From Apostichopus japonicus (lineage: Eukaryota > Echinodermata > Holothuroidea > Aspidochirotida > Stichopodidae): 64,000 bases of DNA. The position numbers and the translations under genes were made by a program. Numbering within the stretch: position 1 is the stretch's first letter; each line of letters starts with the position of its first letter. Below, one piece after another: positions 56,302-64,000 of the stretch. The DNA is taken from positions 11,609,501-11,673,500 of the forward strand of contig NC_092566.1 in assembly GCF_037975245.1 (NCBI RefSeq). The letters run 5' to 3'. The notes below the pieces were generated by a model, which made no database searches, was not told where the DNA came from, and saw nothing but the letters and a program-made list of their open reading frames with translations.

Positions 56302-57039
56302 CAGGAATTGTTAGGTTTGCCTGTCTGGTTTGGTATCCATGCCAACCATCAGACCTCAAATATCCAACCTATGTAACAGTTTTTGTTCTCATTTTGTTTT
56401 TTGGTACATTGGGTTAACTAATGGAGTTGTACACATGGTGCTTTGTATTTTATTTCCTTTTTGTTTTATTTTTGTAGATTTTATGAAGAAATGTTATTTT
56501 ATCTATGATACAATTGCCTGTTCACATATCATAGAGAGTGGCTATGGCACTGTTGACATTATGACACACAAATATAAGAAACAAAACACTGTCAGATTTT
56601 CCTGTTACTTTATTCTCCATTCAACCATTACTCCTTGACAAGGGCAAAATGAATGTGATAGGTTTGATGTGTGTTTGTATATGTATGTGCTGCCGATGGT
56701 TGTACACATGATAACTCAAAAGTTCAAGATGGTTTAACTTCATACTTGGTATATGGATCCCCTTGTACAAAAACTATATTGAAATTGGTGAAGGTTAATA
56801 TGTTGAGCTTTGAATGTCATATTCTCTGTGCAAAATGGAATCAGTTTTGGTTTATTTTGACAGGTTTTGTTTCCCAAACATTCCTGGTGAAGAGCAATGA
56901 AACAGAAAAAAAAAATGTATCTGAAGGTATTAATCATTGAAATGAGACAACTGTAGCTATTTGGTAACCAAGATTCAACTTAAAACAGGAAGGTAGCTCT
57001 TGTTTAAGTAAGCAATTCTGGAAGCTCTATCGTCATCCC

Positions 57040-57420
57040 TAGCAACCTTGATACCATAGAGGTCAATATAACGAGAAAGCCAACAGGCTTAGTGATTCCT
57101 TGCCACATATTATATGAGAACATTAAATTTAAACTGTGTACATAAGGTACTAGTTCTTAATAAAGTGCATCCACATTCTAAGTATGAATTTCATTGAAGC
57201 TTTACCTTTGGAGTTATTACTATCACAATGTTGTCAGAATTTGACCAATGGTGACCAATGGTTTGACCAATGACCTTTGAACTCTTCAAAAAAACATAGA
57301 TTGTTGGATCCACAAACAAAGCATGAAGCTCAACCTTTGCGTTTGAAATTAGTAGTATCCATATTTCTTGTGACCTAAATTGACCTCTATGAAAAGAGTT
57401 CTTGTATTCAAGTTACTTCT
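57040..57420 (-). repeat. dispersed AGGTCA-rich repeat, reverse copy
   Basis: Reverse-oriented modules 'gccaacaggcttagtgattc', 'ccttgccaca', 'gacctttgaactc' and 'tgacctctatg' are visible. Confidence 0.6.
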
Positions 57421-58235
57421 GCAAATTGTGTTACTTGCAAAACCTCAGAGTAGATTTGGTCTATTATGTGTGAATTAGGATGTGATTTAATATAGGCTAA
57501 ATTTAAAGGCAAGGCCTGAAGATTCAGCATCTCAGTTAGCATATTTCTCTTGAAGCTACTTTGAAGCATTAAAAGTACATTTTATAAAAGGAATTTATTC
57601 TCAGTAAGCATCCATGAGCCTGAAGCTCTCAAAGCTGCAGGGTCTCCAGATATTTTATATTTCTCAAATAGTAAACCGCTTTAAAGGAGACACAAACCCA
57701 TGACAGATCTTTACTACAATCGAAGAACAACTCCTCTAATTAGTGTATGTATTCTAGATCCTCCTGCAAGCAGGAACTCGTGAATAAGCCTCATTGGCTT
57801 ATGAAAGCCGCTAATCAGCTAAGAAACATTTTGCTCTGTCGTATAGTTTAAAAATTGTGTCTGGGAGCTGTCAATGTGTAAGTTTATCCGTGAAGTTATA
57901 CTGTCAATAGGGTCTGAAACCTTTCCGAATTCTCTTTGCTTTCTTTCATGTTTTCAAAGTAGACTGTTAATAGTGTTGACATTGAAACCAATGTAGCCTA
58001 TGCAGATAAAAAAAAGCAATGTCCTAAAGAGTGCATGGGACGCAATTGATATACTGAAACGTTTAATATCAATACTAGTCATAGATGGGTGGTTAATTCT
58101 TGAACTACTTGCCGACTGAGGCAGTGGCATGTGCAATGGGGAACAAATTGAAAACACTTCAAATTCAACTTCAGTGATCCATCATAAAGCCATGGAAATA
58201 ACTGTAACTAACCAAATCTCTCAAGGCACTCGCAT

Positions 58236-59050
58236 GTGGCAAGCCATGTGGGACAAACACCGCATAATATATCCGTGTATTTATTTAAATATATATGCAT
58301 ATTAAATCGAATAAATACGCTCATTTATTTTTAGCCAATCATAAGGCTTAAAGGCATTGAAGACTCGCCCAAACCATGTGCGACCATTTGAAAAAGTTAA
58401 TTTTCGGTTGCTTGCCAGTGACGGTTTGTTCGTGTCGCTACAAAATGCAGAAAGTACAGTAATGAAACGTGCTACCTTGTTATCCTGAGATGTCCATTGT
58501 ACACTGTGCTGTGGGAATTGACCGCAGCTGTATGTACTGACTGTACACTGACTAGTGTCTAATTACCGATGGTAGCAAGCTGTGTGAGTATTTTCTTGGA
58601 TCGATGGTGGTGTCTTACACTTCTGTTACACCTCATTCGAAACTAGGTCAGATTACTGGCATAAGACGTTTCTTTTTGCGCGAGTCTTCACACCTTTAAG
58701 TATATCCGCGTATTAATCCGAATATAAATACGTATTAATTCGAATACATATGAGGATATATTTGAATACATATTAATTCGAATATATACATGCATGATGC
58801 ATTAATTCGAATATATATACCCATTAAATCATGTTGTTTTCTAGATCAAGTACGTTTGGCCTAGGTGTAAGGCAATAGAGACTAACTTTAAAATCTCTCA
58901 TTTATTGCACTGACGAGACAATGTGATAACTCTCAAAACGCGTGTGTGAAAGCTATGAGACATGCCAGCTATTGTCTTATTAAGTACGCGTATATATTCG
59001 TATTAATACGATGATATATTATGAGGTATTTGTCCAATATGGCTTGCCAT
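58236..59050. mobile_element. AT-rich inverted-repeat transposon with nested MITE
   Basis: An exact 8-bp duplication ACTCGCAT flanks it at 58228-58235 and 59051-59058. The ends are imperfect inverted repeats of about 45 bases (GGCAAGCCAT, then GGACAAA and CATAATATATC, on both sides). The interior has 'attaattcgaatatata' repeats. MITE copy D lies inside; without it the element is about 467 bases. An 8-bp duplication suggests the hAT group, but the ends are not typical. Confidence 0.85.
58352..58695 (+). mobile_element. MITE copy D, intact ends and TTAA duplication
   Basis: A 344-base copy running from AGGCATTGAAGACTCGCCC to GCGCGAGTCTTCACACCT, flanked on both sides by TTAA (58348-58351, 58696-58699). 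The TTAA target is typical of piggyBac-type transposases. It carries no coding capacity. Because it interrupts the larger element, it inserted later. Confidence 0.9.
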
Positions 59051-59124
59051 ACTCGCATAGACGAAACACACTTTTGCCGACCATGATTTATGGTAGCCAT
59101 TTTTGTATCTGACGTTTCTGCCAA

Positions 59125-59179
59125 ATGGCTGACGATAACCCAGACTACAGAGCTGTGTTATCCTTTTCAAAACTTAAAG
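59125..59179 (+). CDS. possible first exon of an unidentified gene
   Basis: CCAAATGGCT opens MADDNPDYRAVLSFSKLK, ending in phase 1 at a GTAAAA donor. An acidic start, a good initiation context and a promoter-like surrounding favour a true exon. I could not find the following exon with matching phase, and I do not recognise the protein. The transposon at 58236-59050 ends 75 bases upstream. Confidence 0.35.
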
Positions 59180-60035
59180 GTAAAATTTTTCTTTGTGGGC
59201 ATTTAGTACCATTTGGCTAGAAAAAAAAACAAAGTTTGATGTTAAAAGACCATTTAAAGTACCAAGAATAAATATTGCAAGCTCTTATCCAGGTCTGTTT
59301 ATGATAGGCTACGGAACAGACTTGTTAGGACCTAGGCCTAAGGCAAGGCCTAACTAAGGTCTGCATAGCGTTTTGCGCTAGACTAAGGCTAAGTTGGCCT
59401 AACTTTTTGATTCCCAAAAGCAACCCTATACACGCTAACGAGGGGTGGTTGAAATTGTATAATATTTTAAATTAACTTCGATCGATCCTACAACCTTTTT
59501 TGTTACTTTAACTTACAGTAGTTACTAAAACAACAGGGCCAGGCTAAGTTAACCATATTGTTAGGCCTAACTGCAGTGCAGATTACCCAGTGCTCAACCA
59601 TGTTTTTCCACTTAAGGTTTGATGCCAGCTTCGTTGTAGTGGTCCCTGGATAGTCTACAGTCTATAGGCCAATTGACGTTGACAATAATATGGAACTTCA
59701 CACAATAATGACGCATTGAATCGACCCTGACTTTAAAGACCAACTATGGAGACATTTCGATGAACATAAAATCCCACCATTTTTCATGTATGTAATCCTT
59801 AACTGACTCCAATCACATTGCTGTAATTAACTTTACCAATTTCGGACGTTAAATAAGTGAAAAATGGGACGAAAAGTCAGCTTCTATTTCAGACATTCCT
59901 GAAACATTCCTAAGACATCAGGTGACCATGTGACGTCAACGTTTGTATACCTCACTCACAACTATACTTTTAGTGTGTAAAGTCGTATACTTGAGCTGCC
60001 AAAAACATCAACGATATTACTCCTTTTTCCTCAAA
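59180..60035. other. no feature recognised
   Basis: Possible intron of the gene starting at 59125. No repeat or exon stands out. Confidence 0.3.
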
Positions 60036-60282
60036 ATGTCACAATTCTGTGTTGTTGGAGGTTGCAGTTAAACCTCATCCAACAAAAGCATCAGCTTTTT
60101 TAGATTTCCGAGTAAAAGAACCGACGTAAAACGCCGCAGACTTTGGATCAATTTTTTGAGATCCACGCGGAAAGATTTTTCAGCACCCGGAGTATCTCAT
60201 GCCCATGAGTCCACATGCATGACCCTGCTTCTGTGTATGCTGCAAATGTCTCATTCTGTGAAAATTATGTACTGTCGATAGC
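60036..60282 (+). pseudogene. decayed THAP zinc-finger domain
   Basis: The frame starts MSQFCVVGGCS, which matches the first two cysteines of a THAP C2CH finger, but meets TAA at 60069-60071. The same frame then continues TSSNKSISFFRFPSKRTD and RRRLWINFLRSTRKDF, the F-R-F-P and tryptophan blocks of THAP. The C-x-x-H part is lost or frame-shifted after about 60200. THAP domains occur in DNA-binding host proteins and in P-element-type transposases; a relic of either is possible. Confidence 0.6.
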
Positions 60283-63200
60283 TGTGTCGGACCATGGTCG
60301 GACATAGCTAATGTGAAATTGACCGTAAACACGCCCTGGACGTCCTTACATGTAACATTATATCACGCAATTGACAGTAATATATTTACTGTAAGAGATG
60401 ACCGTATATACCGTGCCAAGGGTATAGCATTGTTAGTACATGTACGGTAGTTAGTTACAACTCTCGCCGGCGTTGGCTCACAGCATGTGTAAATAGCCAT
60501 GTTAGGATTTATCTATTTCATTTGTTGTATTCCAGTATCGTGAGTTCCTGATACATGTGTAATATTGTCCGTTCTGTTTATTCCGACATCTGCATGGTCC
60601 AAGGAGTTGAATAAAAACGGTAGTATGTAGCGATCGGACGTTTTATTTCGTTAGTGACTGTCTTGTGATTGTGGGATGTTAGTACTGGGCAAGGCCTGTT
60701 TCAACTAGACCTAACTCTATGGAATTACACAGACTCACGGTAGATTTTCGCCCAGGATTGAACAAGAAACGTGGATTAGGATATTCACTGCTAAATTTGT
60801 TTATTGACAGGATACTTTTTCTGTGTTTGTATACTTTTGGATATTAAAACGAGTAAGTACTATGTAAGTATATTGTACCGTACGGACCTATTGACGCTAC
60901 GCTATGTAAAAGATGCCTCTATTTGAGTGGAAATTTTGCTAAGAAAATAAGCAATTTAACTAAAATTTCTGCTTATAATTGTCTTAAAACTTGTTGTTAA
61001 CCTTCATGTGTTCTTGTTTTAAGCTAACAGCTTTTCAAACGCTCGAAATTGGAAATCAAAAACAGTACAATTGTTCGCTATCTGTGTACAAAAAGTGCCT
61101 ATATCAGCGTTTGATTTTCGCGGTATACAAACAATGACGTCACACAGTGACCAGAGGCTCCTTTGGGTCAATCTCTGTTTTCAGACATTCCAGAGGTTCA
61201 TGTCACGTGACTACCCAAAATGTCCATTTTCGTGGTCGTTTTTGATGGGTTATAGTAGGTTTTCGAAGATTATTTTTTACACATGTTGATTATGGGTATG
61301 TAAACTCCTAAATTAATGGAAAATCTCAAGAAAAAAAATTGCCTCCATATTTGGTCTTTAATTCCACAAAGCCACAATATTGACATTATCTTGCACTTAG
61401 TTTAGACACCCGAATGTTTCATTGCTTAAACCCCAACTGCAAATCAATGTAGCCACAACAGAGAGGTTGAGGTGATTCTAAAAGAGAGAAATACACTAAA
61501 GGGGTATTCATTTTACTATGGATCCACGAAGCCACAACATTGACATAAACTTTTGGAAGAGTGACACACACTAATGATAATTGATACATTGATTTCTCCG
61601 CGACTGCGAATCCGTGAAGCTACAACATTGACATTACTTTGGACTTAGTTCACTTTTTCAAGAGAGACACAAACTGCAACATCTGTTGGCGTTGGATGTT
61701 ATGGAATTAACTAGGATTCACAAGAAATATCAAACAACACTTTGATTCAGTCTCTTTCTATTCAGCCATCCTGTCTCTGTGTCCATTCACCGACAGTAGT
61801 ACTCTTATTGGCTAAATCATATACTCTGATTAATATGGTGACGCTATTGAATAATAAAATGTTTTAATCTAGATATCAATACACTAAACACATTAAAGGC
61901 GCATTGATATCACCGCCACTGCGAATCCGCAAACCCATGTCATTGGCAGTACTTGGACTTTATTTTAACTATCGATGGTTTTACCAGACTGTTTAATTAT
62001 TTTCATTCAATTGAGGAGTTTCCCACCAATGGTAGGTTGTTGGGTTAAATGTTTACATGGCTTACCTGGACAACTGTTTAGTTTTTAATTTTTTCTTCTC
62101 ATTGCAGAGGCTGTTTGTCTGTTTGTTTTGTTTGAATAAATTGGATAAATCAAGTACGACTCTTCATCATTGTCATTTGTGTGGCATGACTCACCGCTAG
62201 CTCCCCATTCAACTAGATTCCCAAATTGCTTCATAAATAAAAAGAAATATAATTGCACTGGTCGAGGGTCAAACTGCTTGGAGCACAGAAATATTTCACT
62301 AACTTTGCACATGTGTGTTGAAGTTAACTGTACTGAATAATCCACAAAAAATACAAACATTGATGTTTTATTTTTGCGCAACACATGTCAATTTTGGCTG
62401 TTTCTGTTAAGGCTTTATAGATTAAAATTTGACTTACGAGCGCAACCACTACATTGTCTATCAACACAAATTTAAGTGACACCACCATACTTAGCAGGAT
62501 AGGTAATGCAAGATCACTATAGCACTTATCTTCAAATTCTTTTTTTGTCACAATCTCAGTGGATCAGGAAGAAATATACTTATGTATAGTTTTTTGTTGA
62601 GCCTCCGTAATTAGTTAGCCTGCCTAACAACACCTAACAATATACCATGAAGTTGGCTGAAAGAATTTTCTGACATTTCTTGATTCTAGCAAATAACTTG
62701 AAATCTCAACCTCATACCCAGTAATTTGAAAGGTTTTCTGGTGCATTGTTGTAGTGGACAAAATATCTATCAGATAGTTATCAGGAAAATTCAAATACCA
62801 ATCATCAAAATGACTGAAAATTAGTGATATAGGCCTAACGTGATTCAGTCAGACAATAATGTAGCTAATAATGTGAGATCTTTATTGCCATTTAATAGAC
62901 TACCAGGATTTAGTGTGGCAATTTTTGTATATTCACTTTGGGCAAAATGTACTGTCTAAACAACAAGACAAATTAAAAACACTTCTGTGACTTCATCCTC
63001 AAAAATTACACACAGTTTTGTGATTCGGTAATATATTTCAGTTCCAGGGATTTAAATACTTTCATGGCTAGGAATTCCTACTTTGATATTCCTATGCAAT
63101 AATAAAATTCAAGATTAATTTCTAATTTAATAACGGCATCAAACTTTAAATATATAATAAAGTTAATATATTTTTTAATTATAAACCAAAATAGATTAGA

Positions 63201-63322
63201 AAGAAATCTGGTGTGCAGACTAAATAGTCATTGTCTTATGTAGAACATGATTTCTTTTTCTGACATATCCTTCAAGTCCTTCCAAATTGATGAGAATGCC
63301 ATGCTGCTTTCATGCTTTGCAG
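60283..63322. other. no intact gene; weak repeat at 61360-61960
   Basis: A palindromic CRE TGACGTCA lies at 61135-61142. Degenerate units with 'gaagccacaacattgacatt' and 'ttggacttagtt' recur near 61366, 61527, 61608 and 61920. Nothing else is recognised. Confidence 0.35.
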
Positions 63323-63397
63323 GAACTGCAAGTTTATTTGACAACACTGGTGTTGTATGATGAGACATTGGCAGAAGACATGAAGTACAGTTCATAG
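63323..63397 (+). CDS. possible terminal exon, unidentified
   Basis: After a TTTGCAG acceptor a 24-codon frame (ELQVYLTTLVLYDETLAEDM, KYSS) ends at TAG. It looks protein-like. However, its phase 0 start does not fit the phase 1 donor at 59179, so an intermediate exon or a different gene would be needed. Confidence 0.25.
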   Translation, partial: ELQVYLTTLVLYDETLAEDMKYSS

Positions 63398-63609
63398 TGA
63401 GTATTACTGTTCCATTATAGATCCCCTTATAAATATGTATTCACATTAGTAGATGTAGGTTGCACATTACAGAAAGTATCTGTCTGTTAAAGCCACTCTG
63501 GTATTTGGATTATGAGATCTTTGTGTAAGATCACTGATGTCTTTCCTACAGGTGATGAAGATGTGTGAAAGATGTGCAAGAAAAGTGACTTCAGAAGCAA
63601 AGCTTGGGA

Positions 63610-63765
63610 GAACTCCCTACTTGGCATGTGGATTTGACTTATTGATAACCAGAACTTTGTTGTTTTGAAGAGATCGAAGGTCATTTGAGAAGATCAAGTG
63701 GATTTGACCTATTGATAACCAGAACTTTGATGTTTTGGAGAGATCAAAGTCATTTGAGAAGACCA
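63610..63765 (+). repeat. 69-bp tandem duplication, AGGTCA-repeat related
   Basis: Two copies of 'gtggatttgac(t/c)tattgat' plus 'aaccagaactttg' and 'gagatc(g)aa(g)gtcatttgag', diverged at several positions. They are related to the AGGTCA-rich family. Confidence 0.75.
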
Positions 63766-64000
63766 AAGATCAAGTTATGAAAAACTAACAAACAGAACCT
63801 CCAAAAGTAAAGCTTTAACCAGAATACAAAACGCATTGGGGTTTCGATGACTTCATTGCACTAGACTTCTGCATGTTCACCAGAAATAGCTCATACAATA
63901 TAAACGTCCTGAACCACTATTTTGATGTACAATTACACTATGGCATAGTAAACACAGGTAAGTCTACTGTATGTGGCATTACACACCTCCACCAAAAATA

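Noticed and set aside
59125-63397. Joining the exon at 59125 directly to the one at 63323
   Set aside because: The donor is phase 1 and the protein-like frame at 63323 is phase 0; the joined frame stops after about a dozen residues.

Overview
The window is animal (metazoan) nuclear DNA: AT-rich, intron-dense, and full of minisatellites, inverted-repeat transposon relics and poly-C/poly-G tracts. Gene structure, protein similarity and a dispersed AGGTCA-rich repeat suggest an invertebrate deuterostome, most likely an echinoderm (a sea cucumber would fit). The species is inferred, not proven. I see no CRISPR array, operon, rRNA or functional tRNA gene.

Three conserved genes are readable exon by exon. 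(1) An erlin gene (ERLIN1/2 family, + strand, exons 452-10105) lacks only its N-terminal exon, which lies left of the window. (2) PRIMPOL (- strand, stop at 12748, exons up to 22232, and a candidate first coding exon at 24710-24774) encodes the primase-polymerase with its DxE, histidine and third aspartate motifs, its zinc finger and an acidic tail. (3) PTEN (+ strand, 36744-47371, nine coding exons, 403 codons before the stop) is complete, from the PIP2-binding N-terminus to a C-terminal T-x-V PDZ ligand. Erlin and PRIMPOL converge; PRIMPOL and PTEN diverge across about 12 kb.

The remainder is intron and intergenic sequence. Recognisable mobile DNA: an hAT-like element with an 8-bp target duplication inside an erlin intron; several copies of a TTAA-flanked MITE, including a head-to-head pair in PRIMPOL intron 1; a tRNA-derived SINE with an 11-bp target duplication touching a PTEN 5' splice site; a CAGTGGCG-type element between PRIMPOL and PTEN; and a nested element with an 8-bp duplication at 58.2-59.05 kb. 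Tandem arrays include a 2-kb, 64-bp minisatellite downstream of PTEN with higher-order structure, an 18-bp array in a PRIMPOL intron and a 76-bp array beyond the PRIMPOL stop. At the right end are a possible first exon of an unidentified gene (59125), a decayed THAP zinc-finger reading frame (60036) and one unassigned exon-like ORF (63323).

The three genes work in separate pathways (ER-associated degradation, replication-stress tolerance, phosphoinositide signalling); nothing here indicates a joint system. The most notable observations are the PTEN intron that splits the catalytic P-loop, the PTEN upstream ORFs, and well-dated transposon insertions close to splice sites and a putative promoter.
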